From Polytrichum commune (Eukaryota > Streptophyta > Polytrichopsida > Polytrichales > Polytrichaceae), in the NCBI GenBank assembly GCA_950295325.1, contig OX485803.1, positions 47,879,554 to 47,943,553 on the forward strand: a DNA stretch of 64,000 nt. Direction: 5' to 3'. The position numbers and the translations under genes were made by a program. The notes under the pieces were generated by a model that searched no databases, was not told the DNA's origin, and was given only the letters and a program-made list of their open reading frames with translations. Below, piece after piece: positions 1 to 15,798 of this stretch (positions within the stretch are counted from its first letter, which is position 1; each line of letters begins with the position of its first letter).

Positions 1-760
1 AACCACGGTGAAAGCGTGCTACACACCATGCTATTACCTTGGGGGGTTGCAATTAGTGTAAATCTTGTGAGATACGTGTCAAGAAGAAAATGTTTCACTA
101 TATATAAATAAAATAAAGAATCAAGTATATGAAGAAAAGAGGCTTGAAAGAACTCTTAGAGAAAATATATAGCATGTATTTTCATAAAAAATTGGTAAAA
201 AGATAATGGAGAGTAATGAAAACTATCACAATTATTGTAGGATAGTACAAAGTGCTCAGGAACATGTCATAGTGTCAAGTTGGACATAAGTTGGGTATTG
301 GAGGATATCAAATGGTACTGTGGAGGGTATGGGATTTTATATGTAGTTTGGGTTGTTGAGTGTTTATGTAGAGCTTTAGGGTCCAGGCAAATGAAGCTTC
401 GTTGCTACTTCATTGGGATAAAGAGTTGGAGTGAAGGACATTGAGATTGTAATTATGCATGATATTGGTGGAGGTTGAGAAAGTAAATAGTGGTTGGCAT
501 GATCCTTTGTGACCTCCTCACAATGTTTATGTTCATTAACATGATGTTGGTGGCATGTTGTGTTTCATTATACATAGTGTATTTTGTTGAGTTGTCATAG
601 CCCATCTAAACTTGTTGTGTTCTTCCATCGATGTCATCCATCCATCCGTCTGTCTGTCCATCTGTCCATCCATGCGCATGAGCTCCAAGATTTGGTGTAA
701 GCCATTTGGAATTTTTGGTTGTTGGCAGTGCAGAGGATTTGTGGCAGAGAGAATTTAGCG
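1..760. other. Intergenic, no gene seen
   Basis: AT-rich sequence with no convincing coding exon on either strand. A short CCATC/CTGTC-type simple repeat lies near 630-675. The last part should hold the 5' leader and core promoter of the carrier gene that starts at 761, but no clear TATA element was picked out. Confidence 0.5.
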
Positions 761-3700
761 ATGGCGGTGTCCATGCTCCGCCTCTCCCACGGTTCGCTAG
801 GGGATCATGGCGACGCACCTCCCCCACACTCGAAGCAGCAAGGGTTCTACCACTCCTCCGCTGTGGCTCCTGCCTTTCATAATATTCACCAGGTAAGTTA
901 CTGTCCACGCATTCATTCATTCCCTTCCTTCCTCCCCTGCATCACAGCCAACTCACAAACCCCTTCGCTCTTTGCAAACATGCTATTAACCATCTTGTTG
1001 AAATAATTTATCTCTTGCTGAGATTGTGTGAGGAGGTGGGAGTTTGGAACATCATTCTGTACCTTTAGGTTTTTGAGGCAATACATCATTTGTGAGGGAA
1101 TTGTGAGATTAGAATTTGTTTTCAAGGGTTAAGGATTCGAGGTCACCTCGCTATAACTTTCTGTTACTGTGTCTGATCAATGTAGGGCACTTCGTATGGA
1201 CGAGATAATTTCTCAGGTATGGATAACATTCATCAGAGAGTCTTCAATAGAGAGTAGCTGTCACAAATTCGACCTCTGCAGTGAAGTTTTTGTGTCAATT
1301 GGTGGAGGGAACGTGTTGTCTTTGAAATATTGAAGGGTATTTTTTGAAAAAAAAATGAAACTTTTGAAATGCAAACATGTGTGCTTATCCTTGCTAGAGA
1401 GAGGCATTCACATGTCATTACATTTATGACTTGTTATGTTGTTTGGAATCGATGAAGTGAGTGAGGGGGTCCTACAGACAATCCCAGAAGGAGAGGAGGA
1501 AGACGAAGACAAGGACCTTTGAATTCGTCCGAGCAAAGACCGTCTTTGCTCTTTGTAGCAAATTCTGTGGCTGAACCAGCTCCAAAGCCTCTGAATTTTG
1601 TTCGCATATTACTTGGTAAAGGCCACTGTCTGCACTCTACCTACAGCATTTTAAGATTCATTAAAGAGTGTCTTTTTAGCTGTCAGTTTTTGGACTACTC
1701 CAAGGAAATATGCATTCACAGTATGGGCCACCAAAACAAATTACAAGTCCTGCATTCTAGGTTGTAAAGTGCATCTGGGAGTTCCAGATGAAGGCTGTCT
1801 TGTTGCTCGTATTGTGATGTTAGTGTTTATTTTGATGGGAACAGAAGGAGCAGTTGCTGGAGCCACAGCTGGAGTGGTGGTTGAGACAGCACTGTACCCT
1901 ATTGATACCATTAAGACTAGGCTTCAGGTTAGTGCGTTTGAACTCTAGTCTGGGTGATGAGTTAACTTAGTGTACACTCGAATTTGCCAGGTGATCCTTC
2001 GGACAGGTTTTATAGTGGCCAACATGTACAAGCATGTCTTGCATGAGTTCAAAGGTGCATTGTTACACAATTTGTAGAGATTGCCTTTGTGCAGTCTCAC
2101 GTTCTACATCTTCTAAGAGTGGCTTTTGAGCTCTTCATGTAATAAATAATGCTGAAGAGATTGACTTGACATGGACAATAAAATTTACTTACAGAGCTGT
2201 TGTTTTGAAATATTATCAGGCTGCGCGGTCAGGTGGAGGAATAGTTTTTAAGGGATTGTACTCAGGTCTTGCAGGCAACCTTGCTGGTGTTTTACCGTCC
2301 GTAACTGCCCGTATTCCCTCTCTATCACCTTTTCACCATTGTTTGTTTGAATTATGCCAGTTCACAAGGATGGCTCCAACTAGAATCAAGGAAACTCTCT
2401 TATTGTTATTAGTTTCCTTGTAGATGTTCCAAGATTTTCTGCATGAATTAGCACTTCAAGTACATAATGTCCTAGACTGTTGTAATAGAGCCTCATGTTG
2501 AATTTAACGTGTGGATTGACAATCATTATATACTGAGGAGTATTACTTTGAACAGGGCATCGGCAATTTTTGTTGGGGTATATGAACCGTTGAAGAGGAA
2601 ACTGTTGGGTGTCTTCCCAGATCACCTGAGCTCTGTTGCACATTTGGTAAGAAACTGCCACTGCTTTGTCCTTGGTTTCTGTATTTCATCCTCCTATGTG
2701 CTCATGTTTCTAAATAGGTGAACAGTTCAAAATTCTTAAATTCTAATCTCAGGTGTTGCTGTGAATGTAATGAGACAGGCTGCAGGTGCTGCAGGAGGAG
2801 CAACAGCATCACTTGTGCGCGTGCCCACAGAGGTGAATGCTGGAAGTCTGAATCTGATGACATAAATGCGAGTCCTTTGTACATCACAAAACTTGCAAAT
2901 GTGAAATTATTACATCGAAATCACTCCTATTGGTGTATAACATGATTATGCTACAAATAATCTATTATTTTCATGTAACATTGTTTCTAAATAGTAGTAT
3001 AATGTGACATGTTAGCAATGAAGTTATAAAAATAATCAAATGATCATGACATTATTTGAAAAATCATGACGTTATTTCAGAGTTGATCCTTTCAACATCC
3101 TATTTTTTCCATCAGGAAATTTGTTGATGTGGTACCTTCTGTATCAGATCATGGATTGTGAGACTTTGCTGGAATGGTTCAATGACAGAGGTCTAGTGCA
3201 CAAAGTTGTGTAGGTTGTGAAGCAGAGGATGCAGACTGGCCAGTTCCCATCAGCGCATTCAGCAGTGAGACAGATCTTAGCCAAAGAAGGTGTTCGTGGA
3301 CTATATGCGGTACATAATCTTTCTACCTTTTGTAGCCAGTCAGTTCAAAAACATGAATTATCTACAGTTACAGTCTTCCTCCCTTATTTGAGCTGAGTAT
3401 CAGTGAGGCATGTTTCGGGAGGCATGCTTTATTACTGAATTGGTGAGATGCTCTTGTGCTGCAGGGCTTTGGTTCATTTTTATTACGAGACTTGCCGTTT
3501 GATGCAATCCAGTTTTGCATTTATGAGCAGCTCAGAATAGGCGTAAAGAAAGCTGTAAGTATATATTATGGGCCCAGGGCTTGCACACTATGTGATTTAT
3601 ATATTTTCTTTGTACCATTATTGGCATAGCATCTTAATGCACCACATTGTATCCAATTAGTTCTGAACGAATGATTTGTTATGGCATTTCAGTGGATTCT

Positions 3701-5048
3701 TTGAGGGTTTAGTAGATTGGTTATGGTGATGGTTTTATTTTGAGGGTTACTCATCATGTATGGCATGTGCATTCAAAGGTCAAGAGAGATCTTCTAGATG
3801 TGGAGACTGCACTTATTGGAGCAACATCTGGTGCGTTCACAAATGATCTCCTTGCTCTGATTAGTGCTCATATGCTTTCTGGCAGGAGCTCTGTTAAGTA
3901 TCATACTAACAGCAGTTTTGTCTGTGAGTGGTGGCTAGTATAGTTAATATTGAAAGATGTGTCCAGGTGGAGATGTAGCAAAATATGGATGCATTTGAAG
4001 TTTGGTTCCGGATTGCCTGTAAAAAAGTGACACTACATATATTGGCACACAAGTTCGTTGGTGGAAAAACACCTAGAGTAACATACTTCTCTACATTATG
4101 TTCGCACAATCAGCCTGTTGACAAGTGGGCATGATTACAGGTGCTATTACTGGTGCAGTGACCACACCTCTTGATGTTATTAAAACCCGACTCATGACTC
4201 AGGCAGGTCCTTCAACCTAGGTTGTTTGAGGGTTTTGAGATAATTGATCATTAAAATGAGTGGCACTACGCATTATGATGGGATTCATCTTCTACTGCTC
4301 CGACTAGCGCCCTCTATTCTGCTATCATAATTAGTGGGTATATGTGGACCGAGTGTGACGTGCTTTGGCTTGTGCAGGGGGCTAAAGGACATTACAAAGG
4401 TATTGGTGACTGTGTGTCAAAGATTATCAAAGAGGAGGGTGCAAGCGCATTGCTCAAGGTATCACTTCTGCTCCCACTTCCGTTTGTATAACACTTATTT
4501 TCAGTTTGTTTCTTCATGGAGTATAAAAATCAGGTCACTGTGCTATACTTGGAGCCTGTTTACACTATAGCATGAGGGCCCGTAACCATTGAAATCTAAA
4601 ATCTCTTATTGGTGGAAAAGGCCAAGATCGTCCCACTTCACTGTACACTAGATCTTGAGGGCCTAAGGGACTAAGGAAGTTAACACATGACAAACCTGCA
4701 TGGAGTCCTACATGGCATGAAATGGATAATGTATCATGGTCTACCAGATGTACGAGAATAAGTATGCATAGTGGCAATGACAAACTGACATAGGACATGT
4801 TTGCTTACCATAAAATCCAGATTTTTTTCAAGTAGACACAAACTTTGCCTTATGCTTCAGGGCATTTCAATGCACTTACATCTACCGAGTTTGGAACTGT
4901 GGGGGGTTTATGTGTGCAGGGAATAGGACCCAGAGTGATGTGGATTGGTATAGGAGGCTCCATTTTCTTTGCAGTGCTTGAGCGAACTAAGCAATTACTT
5001 GCAGCGCGGTCGCTTCGTGAAGAATTTCGAGATGCAAGACTAGCTTGA
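761..5048 (+). CDS. SAMC: Mitochondrial/plastid S-adenosylmethionine carrier (SAMC-type, mitochondrial carrier family), 13 exons
   Basis: Exchanges S-adenosylmethionine for S-adenosylhomocysteine across organelle inner membranes, supplying methyl groups to organellar methyltransferases. Exons read 761-892, 1186-1216, 1478-1615, 1845-1927, 2220-2296, 2556-2646, 2779-2832, 3214-3309, 3465-3554, 3779-3830, 4141-4202, 4378-4458 and 4920-5048; phases agree and give 371 residues. Three mitochondrial-carrier signatures are visible: YPIDTIKTRLQ in exon 4, VPTEVVKQRMQ across exons 7-8, and TPLDVIKTRLM in exon 11. VVVETALYPIDTIKTRLQ, LPFDAIQFCIYEQL and GPRVMWIGIGGSIFF closely match plant SAMC as I recall it. 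The N-terminal ~110 residues before the first repeat are Arg- and Ser-rich and suit an organellar transit peptide. Start chosen at the first ATG of the open exon; ATG 773 is also possible. Intron 11 appears to use a GC donor. Family call is strong; the two smallest N-terminal exons are less certain. Confidence 0.9.
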
Positions 5049-5546
5049 GGTTCTCATTTATTAGAGCTATTCATCTAGTTTAACGTAGGCTTAATTCAGG
5101 AGACTATTTTTATGAAGATCTACTGCTCTATTTGCAATGAAGAAAATGCAGGACCCTCCCCTGCCCAAAGCTGAACCGAGTGTAGTATTGATGGGTGGTC
5201 TGATCAGCGTACAATTGTGTGGCTGCTCTCTCAGTTGAGAATTACAATGTTCATAAAGAGAAAGGCAATGGATAAATAAAACCGATTTTGTGCATATAGT
5301 GCACGAAATTAATCCCAAATTACACTCAATAATATATACAGGCCATGACTACTTGGGAGTAATACTAATGATCATCTCCACACCAATCTTCATGTGACTC
5401 TAAAGTTACTGTTGTATTATTTAAGTAACAATTTCAATATCAAAATTGGGTATATTTAATCTTCGAATTAAATTTATAAACAATGCAAGTTTTTGTTCCT
5501 CTACTTCTTGTGATTTTGATAGCTAAACTAAATATGATGTTTACTG

Positions 5547-5715
5547 TCACTTACTATTTGGAATTACACATATCCTTTTACTATCAATGTAATCTTTTAC
5601 CAAGTAAAGATGATAATATTTGATAATGTCTAAACAACCAATTTGACCTTTGTTGACAAAAATTGAGATATACAGCAAATAGGTATAGCAGTGTGTAATT
5701 CCAAATAGTAAGTGA
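5547..5715. repeat. Fold-back MITE with 24-bp perfect inverted arms
   Basis: TCACTTACTATTTGGAATTA begins at 5547 and its exact reverse complement ends at 5715; the perfect match runs 24 bp and a weaker match extends outward about 10 bases on each side. The 120-bp core is AT-rich and has no open frame. Structure is that of a small non-autonomous element; superfamily not assigned because no clean target duplication was found. Confidence 0.75.
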
Positions 5716-6850
5716 TGCTAAATACAATGCTTTTTGTAGTATGAATTCAGTAAACTTTCACTATTGAAAATACAAACTTGGAATTCAATGTTAGTCACCT
5801 ATGAGGGCCTAACCTGAAAACTAGTGTGATTATTTTGGAAACAAAGTGAGTCACTCTAAATCAGCAAATCAGTAAAGCTCCAGACTATAGTTCCAATGTG
5901 AAAATATTGCAAAGGGTTAAATAGAGTTCATAGTCTACACCAATTTTTTGCTCTAAAAGTTAAAGTGACATTTTTGAAACTATGGGACTCTAAATATTTA
6001 CATTGAACAGAGTAGTGATTCATACATTGTATTTCATACACTGTCGCTGCAGGAAAAATAAAGTTGCTCTTAATGAAAGTTGACCTGCAGTGAACATGTA
6101 AATTTGTGCATTGTGGCTTCATCTTACATTCCACAGAGCTTATAAGCTTTACAAATCCAAAGGAATTCTCATTGAAGTTGAGTCCACTTCTATTATGTTT
6201 GTTCAGGAGAGATGGATCGTAGATGGTTACTTTTTCCTGACTTGTCCACTTCTCCTGTGATATGAAAACATGGTTAGTACGAGATGGTTAACAAATCCAA
6301 ATTGAGGCCAAAGTATTCCACTTTCCTGGTAGTATTTGGAGCTTATATGAATATCTTACTCATTATCAAAGTGAAGATTCTTGTGCTCATTAAATGGTCA
6401 TATAGGTCAACCACACAAATTATGTTTGATTGTTGAGTCTTGAATGACAATAATATTTTGGGTACGTAGTCCAATCACATTTAGACACATGCCATTTTAG
6501 TATCCATTCTTGGAGTTGGACTTAATCACATACCACTCGATTATAGGTGTTTGATTTAGAAAAATGACCGAATAACATTTGTCTACCTCATGATATCTGA
6601 ACACTAACATGATGTCGGCATGAGCCCCTTGGCTCAATGGGTGTTCTACTAGGACAATAGCTAGTCCTTGCCATGTATGTCAATCATCCTTGGGGCTTGG
6701 AAATCTTGGTGACCGTGTTAAGGAGCCCATAAAAACTTGTTCCTTATGGGTTTGTGGTCGATTTGTCTCAACTTATTCTCACTTAACTATATTGGGATCT
6801 TTAACCTCATATTCACATATGAACTTCTGTCTACGATCAAGATGAAGCGT

Positions 6851-6874
6851 CTCTCTCTCTCTCTCTCTCTCTCT
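6851..6874. repeat. (CT)n microsatellite
   Basis: About twelve uninterrupted CT units in otherwise AT-rich intergenic DNA. Confidence 0.9.
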
Positions 6875-8088
6875 TCCATGATCATGTCATTTTTTCAATG
6901 AAATTTCTAAATACACATTTCCCATCAAGACTTTCATATCTCCAACTATCTCATAGTACATTGAAATAGAACATGTGGACCATAGGACATGAGCACTTTA
7001 ATTGCACCCATGAAGTGTTTGTTATGGTCACTCCTTGCTCATCATATTATGATGCTTATTTATGTAATAAATTTTACATGCACTATTAGGTACCATAAGC
7101 AAGCTCATGGTTCACCTGTCGGAGCTGACACTCCTCAAAAACTTAAAAAACTATTTGCCAAAGATAGGGGTTTTTTGGGGTTTTATTTTTATTTTATTGA
7201 TTGATGGTATCAAAGAAATTGAAGCAATTTCAAAATGAAGTAGGCCCCACACAATATGTGACTTTGAGTTCAAAATAATGCAGGTTGGTATAAATTCCAT
7301 GAAATTAAGTTTATATTATTTCTAAGACACCATGCTATAAATTGGATATCATCGGTCTATGGTTCCAAAATAAAAGCAATTCATGTTGTTCATGAGTGCA
7401 TGTCTTTTTGTGTATGTCTATTTTGTATTGTGGAATTTAAAAATTGCTTTGAGGACTGCATTGCAATGAATTAGTGGCTTTGCCCTTATAAGATAGTTTT
7501 TTAAATGAGCCAAAGTTTGGCCTTGGTTGGAGAACCAACTAGATTTGGCTACATGTGAAGGATAAGCATAGGGCATAACACTCTTGCCACAAGTTGCTTG
7601 TTGATTTAAAATGCAAATATGGCACATGAAAATGACTCACCCCAAACAATAGTCCTCTTGCTGCATGTGGTTCCCATAACATTAATTTAGCCACGTGGGT
7701 TGGTTTCATGACCTTGGAATATGTCAACTATATTCCATGACCCCTTGAACAAAGTAAGAATATTCATTTACTATTCACACATTCAGGCCAAACTTGGAAT
7801 TTTGGGTGGAATCATGCTGATGGCACTATGCACAAGAATTATTGTTTATCCCAAGAATATTCACATGAGATATTATTCATCCTAGTATTATTCCTTAGAA
7901 ATACTATTCATAGCAACTTTATCATTGAAAATACGACGCTATTCATTATTTGTACCATCATTAGTTTCTTCCTATTTTCTAAATTTCTTCCCATGAAGGC
8001 AAGATAATGAAGACTCATGTCCAATGTTGAATATAAAGTATAACACAACCATGTATCTTGATAATGTTATGCCCATGAGTCACACTAA

Positions 8089-8625
8089 GGGCCGCTTTAC
8101 ACCTAGAGGCCAGGCCAATCCGTTGTGTAAGAGGCTTGAAATCCTCACTTGTGATTGGCCAAAAGGTTGAAATCGGCCCCAACCCCTTTACACCTAGAGG
8201 CTGGGCCGATTTGGTGGTATGAAAATTTTTAATCAAAAAATGCATGGTATGACACGGACCGAGCTCATCAAATTGGGTGCACCCAAAATGGAAGGCCAAG
8301 TTCTTGACCTCATGACCAATGCCAAATTTCAATAAAATAAACTTTTAAAAATAAATTTTGATTTTTTTAGCAAACCATATCCATTGGAATATGTGGAAAT
8401 ATGAACGGCTCTATGCTAGATTATGCTAGATCGGTTGGATTATGCTCGATTTATTGAATTGGCCTAGCTTCTTGGCCCTAAGGCCTTTACATATGGGAAA
8501 ATTGGCCCCCATTATAATCTTATTATAATGTGTAGTTGAGGCTGGCCTCCAACCCAAAAAGGGCTGAAATTTCTGGCAATCGGCCTCAAGGGGAATTGGC
8601 CTGGCCTCTAGGTGTAAAGCGGCCC
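8089..8625. mobile_element. Tourist-like MITE (PIF/Harbinger-type), 537 bp
   Basis: Terminal inverted repeats of about 33 bp start GGGCCGCTTTACACCTAGAG and are almost perfect. They are flanked by a TAA trinucleotide on both sides (8086-8088 and 8626-8628), which fits the 3-bp TAA/TTA target duplication of PIF/Harbinger elements. A partial inner copy of the terminus (TTTACACCTAGAGGC near 8187) is present. No transposase is encoded, so it would depend on a partner element. Near-perfect ends suggest a fairly young insertion. Confidence 0.88.
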
Positions 8626-9988
8626 TAAGTGTTAGCCACATGGTTCACTTTTCTTTAATGCCAAACTATACCTTTTTACATGGGATTTACGTGGGTCTTC
8701 AATACAAGATTTCCAAGTGGCTAATTTTACAAAATGAAATTTTTATTGAAACTCAAGCATGGAGCACTTGTGCTTAGTAATGGACGTATCGAATGGGAGG
8801 GCCACGTTGAATGTGAACAATTTGTTCTCTATTATTGCTAACATTTTGTCCTCTGAAGTACTAGAAATTGAGGTAAGTCCCTTCACTTGTACAAGTGGAT
8901 CCCGATGACATAAAGTGGGGTAAAATTTGTAACACCTAAGTGTCTGGAGATAAAATTTTGTTTTGAGGCAATTGACTATTGCCTATTGCATACAACTGTT
9001 AAGGTAGCTCAATTCCGTAACATTATTTAGATCCATAACAATGTTACGTGGGACTGACATAATTCCACATAATATTCTTCACATTTAGACTTAAATGTGG
9101 GAATATCTGGGAACATTATGTGGAACATTGTCAGTTCCACAAAACATTGTCAGTTCCACAAAACATTGTTATGAATCTGAATGATGTTTTGTTGACACCA
9201 ATGTCAAATCTATGACTATCCACATAAAACGGGGAGCTTCATTTTAGGCTCGGTTTAAGCTTGGGTAGGTCACTAAAGGAATTTTTGTGGGCCACGTGCA
9301 ATTGAGGGTTATTTACCTCCAAGAGATGATTTTAAATATACTATAATTAGTTAATTATTTGAAATAATATATTTTATTCCATCCTACCATTAGGTGCATT
9401 GCCAATGTCATTATATTTTTCTGTTAGTTTATATTCCTTATACCAGTAATTAAGAAAACTCTCAAAAGTATACACCCGGTGGCATCTACTAGACTATGGT
9501 GGGCGAGTGGCCTACATGGAAACTAAACCCATTTCGAACATTCTCGTTTTCGAACATGTGTGGCCTCCTCTTCAATGAGTAGGATCACTCGATTTCAAAG
9601 TTTTTTTGGTTTTGGACCCTGGTGTAAATTCACCACTTAAGGTACGTGGGTGTTATGGGGTTCCTTTTTCATGTTCTCCAACTTCTATTGATGCAAATTT
9701 ACAAAACAAAGCTCGTGTTGCATTAGCAAATCTACAATGAAAAGTTGGACCTCCTGTTATAGTCATTAGAAGTGCATGTTTGTTGATTTCTTTAAGTGCA
9801 GACACGTGTCGTTCCAAATTTGTTCACTATTGAGTGTAGAGTAGTTATTAATATTTGAAGATATAGTCCAATCTTTTTAAACACATGCGTTTTTATGATG
9901 TTTGCTATTTGCTCCTCACCAAACCACATACCAATCTAATCTAGGGGTCCAATTAAGAAAACAAGCCACTTACAATCCATCTATCTTA
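8626..9988. other. Intergenic, AT-rich
   Basis: No coding exon seen. Contains the fold-back element at 9017-9187; otherwise unremarkable AT-rich sequence. Confidence 0.5.
9017..9187. repeat. Fold-back element with an internal arm duplication
   Basis: The left arm (about 9017-9076) matches the reverse complement of the right arm (about 9110-9187) with scattered differences. The right arm contains a direct duplication of a unit of about 21 bp around GTCAGTTCCACAAAACATT, so one arm is longer. Non-coding, probably a decayed MITE. Confidence 0.65.
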
Positions 9989-10583
9989 GGGGTTGTTTAC
10001 ACCATGGACCATGAAGTCGTCTCAAGGCCCTGTGAAATCTGTGATTGGTTGTTGAACTTGTCTTGGGACCACTTCAAGTCTACACCAAGGAAAAAATGTT
10101 AGAGTGACCATGGAGGTCAAGGTCCCCAAAAGACATATTTTAAGGCCTACATTATCCATTGACATGGTCCAACGAGTTTTTCAGTGGGAGAGGCAAAAGA
10201 GGTGCTCTAATAGAAATAGGCAAGGGCCCATGGCAAAGAAATGTTGTTATAGTAAATTTTCAATGAATTTTTTTTGGGGGAAGAGAAGATGAAGACAAGA
10301 GAAGACAAGAGAATGGTCAAACTTGATATAGATATATATTTTTCAGAACTACCTTTTTTGGGCATATATTAAAAAATTAAGCATATTCATTTTTGGGTGC
10401 ATGGTCATTCCTCTTGGTCCACATTCGATTTACACCTAGTGAGGGACCCAAAAACTTTATAAATTGTTATTATTATTATTATTTTATAAAAATCAGATTA
10501 TGAAAATTGGACTATCAAGTCGGACCATGGGAAAATGCCATCTTCCGTGGTCCAACTTCATGGTCCATGGTGTAAACCGGCCC
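9989..10583. mobile_element. Tourist-like MITE with TTA target duplication, 595 bp
   Basis: Ends read GGGGTTGTTTACACCATGGA on the left and, reverse-complemented, GGGCCGGTTTACACCATGGA on the right, continuing as CCATGAAGT in both. TTA flanks both sides (9986-9988, 10584-10586). The terminal GGG-CC-TTTACACC theme is shared with the element at 8089-8625, so both may have used the same PIF/Harbinger transposase family. The interior contains an AT-rich (TTA)n stretch and no transposase. Confidence 0.82.
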
Positions 10584-11231
10584 TTAGGTTGAGCCGAGTT
10601 TGGATATCGAAACATATTGCTCAAGCTGTGCATTAACATACTGCTCAAATCGTGGGCCTAGTATAGACCACCACATGCAAACGTCTAAAATCTACGGGAT
10701 GCAAAGATCTCAGGAGTAGGCTACCGTGCCTAGAAGCGCCAAATCTCCCTTGCCCCGTCAGAGGCTTCTTTCATTTACTCGCGCGCGTCAGATCTACTCC
10801 AGTTGTAGATCCCAGGGAAGGCCTTTGTGGTTGTCCTCTGCACCACCACCGGGCTGCTTCCGAGACTACGAACCCTAAGTTCCGTCGTCGCCGTAACTTC
10901 GTTGCAAGGAATCGATTCCCGGTGTATACTGCTGCTGCGTCTTTTTTTTGATCTCTCGCAACTTCCCTCGGTGTTGCTGCAGATATAGAACAACTCGGAA
11001 CAACTGGAGCTCAATTTACCGCCATGGCCATAGGATTGTTCCATCATCTCCCATGCCCTGGCTCCTCGGGGCGCTCACAGGCTGCAGCTCTCCTTTAATC
11101 TCCTCCATATGTGAGTCACGGTCCGATTGTATCTTGAGGCGGCCCGAGGCGCGGGATCCGGTGGCAGACGCGGAGGAATGAATTGGAGCTTGTAAAAAGC
11201 AGAAGAACAGGAATAGGAGGGAAGCAAAGCG
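10584..11231. other. Promoter region and 5' leader of the ARF gene
   Basis: GC content rises from about 10740 onward, with many CG dinucleotides and CT-rich tracts, as expected of a plant 5' UTR. No upstream exon is supported. The MITE at 9989-10583 ends about 650 bp before the start codon. Confidence 0.5.
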
Positions 11232-14147
<2,916 letters not shown>

Positions 14148-15067
14148 GTTGCAAAGGTTGCGAGTCTAACAGCCTCCTGTTTCATACTTTGTATGCCAGC
14201 TGTTCTCTTAGATAAGGGAACGAACAACTACATGCTTTTGTAATTAGTGGCTGGTAGGATAGCTGCACCAATGTTGAACTGCATAAGGAGATCTGCACAA
14301 TTTCATGCCATGTTAGTGAGAGGAGCACAGTGAGGATGGAGTTCTGCATGTTCAACTGTGCGGTATTCTTGGGTTCATATTTAGTTGTCATGTGAATTAG
14401 GTGTTGTTGTGGGAAGTGCATTGACTTGCGGGTTCTTCAACTGAAGTAGGTGATCTGTGTACTGGCCCTTAAATTATCTTATCATTCTTTGTCATTGAGT
14501 GTATACTCCCTTGCTAATGCACACATTGGCAATCTGGTTAGCAGAGGTCCACTTGGTTAGGTCACTGTTGATCACAGGGACATGTGTGGGAGCAAAAATC
14601 TCACAGAATCAAGGGAATCTTGGGTGGCATTTGAACCTGGTCACAAGTAAGGTGTTGGTGATAGTCTCTGCTAGAGGACATGTAGTAAGATCATCATGTT
14701 AGCAAAACCTGCAAGAGGATGCTCTTGCATAGCATTTGAAGGATTTGCAGGGACTGTCTGCTGTCTTGAGGAAGGATGACCCCTGCGTTGCCAAAATACT
14801 GTTCTTGGATACACTTCTGTAATCTATTCAATCTACTCAATTGACCTGCGAGGATTATGACACATCTGTGGTCTGACATTTGCTCCTGAGGTGCAAGGCA
14901 ATCTTTCTTCGCATGTGTTGGCCAATATATGTTTATGACATGGTTTTCTGGAGTCAACCAGAGCCATGGCAGTGTTTATGGCAGTGTGTCTAGTAATGCT
15001 GATCTGACCAACAAAGAATAATGTGCCCAACACGCATATCACACTTGTATCATGCATCTTTGTACTA
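14148..15067. other. Intergenic after ARF gene
   Basis: Contains the ARF 3' UTR and non-coding sequence. Open frames here are short and resemble no known protein. Confidence 0.5.
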
Positions 15068-15658
15068 CTGTTCTCCCTCTTTAGTATGACATGTTTGGGA
15101 AACACAAAAAAAGTCGTACTATCGAGGTGTTGTCTTCTCATGAATATGATAAATGGCGTAAAGCTGTCGTATTATTGAGAAAATACAAAAACGTAAGTAA
15201 TATGAACTTCAAAATATATACAATAAGTTTAAGCAATATATATGGTATTAAATAATAACTTAGAACTCCAAACAAATACAAATATTTTCAAGAACTCTCG
15301 AAATAGGAGTCCAAAGATCTCTGGTGTTACAGACCACTCTAACTCTAACCATATGCATTCAGCACTAGTAACCTTAATTATCATTAAGTTCCCAATGATA
15401 AGTGAAGTCCCCAAGTAGTTCCCCAGTAGCTCCCAAGTGAAAACGGATGTATTTTAGATGTACATACCATAGATGAAAGGAATTTTAGCATTCACTACCT
15501 CTTCAATGTGACAAAATGGAGATTCTAAATGTCACATTGTCGAGTGTCGTAGTTGTATAAAAGAGGGAGTTTTCAGCTAGAAAGTTTGGTCTCGCAAAAA
15601 TGTGTCGTAATATCGAGGGTGTTGTATAAACAAGTGTCATTTTAACGAGGTTAGACTG
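15068..15658. mobile_element. Diverged Lemi/pogo-like MITE
   Basis: The right end, reverse-complemented, begins CAGTCTAACCTCGTTAAAAT, the form known for plant pogo-type (Lemi) MITEs, followed by repeated TATTACGACA/TATCGAGG-type subterminal words. The left end (CTGTTCTCCCTCTTTAGTAT) is a degraded copy. TA dinucleotides lie at both edges (15066-15067, 15659-15660), consistent with the TA target site of Tc1/mariner elements. Terminal divergence indicates an old insertion. No transposase. Confidence 0.62.
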
Positions 15659-15798
15659 TAATCTGGAATATGTGGTTAATTCAGATAAAACACTCATCAA
15701 AACAATGTGATTTGCAGTTATGATGCATTGTCGAAGTTTTAATCAATGCACTCATCTCCTGCTTAGATCCAAAAAGAAAAAAGAGCCATCGAGGAGAC

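Larger units (their letters stand above)
5049..8088. other. Gene-free stretch after the carrier gene
   Basis: No coding exon recognised. The stretch holds the carrier's 3' UTR, a fold-back element (5547-5715), a CT simple repeat (6851-6874), and a segment near 6450-6590 that is related to one near 28850-28970, including shared stretches around CCACTC and GTGTCCGATT/GTGTTTGATT. That pair looks like an old dispersed repeat. Confidence 0.5.
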
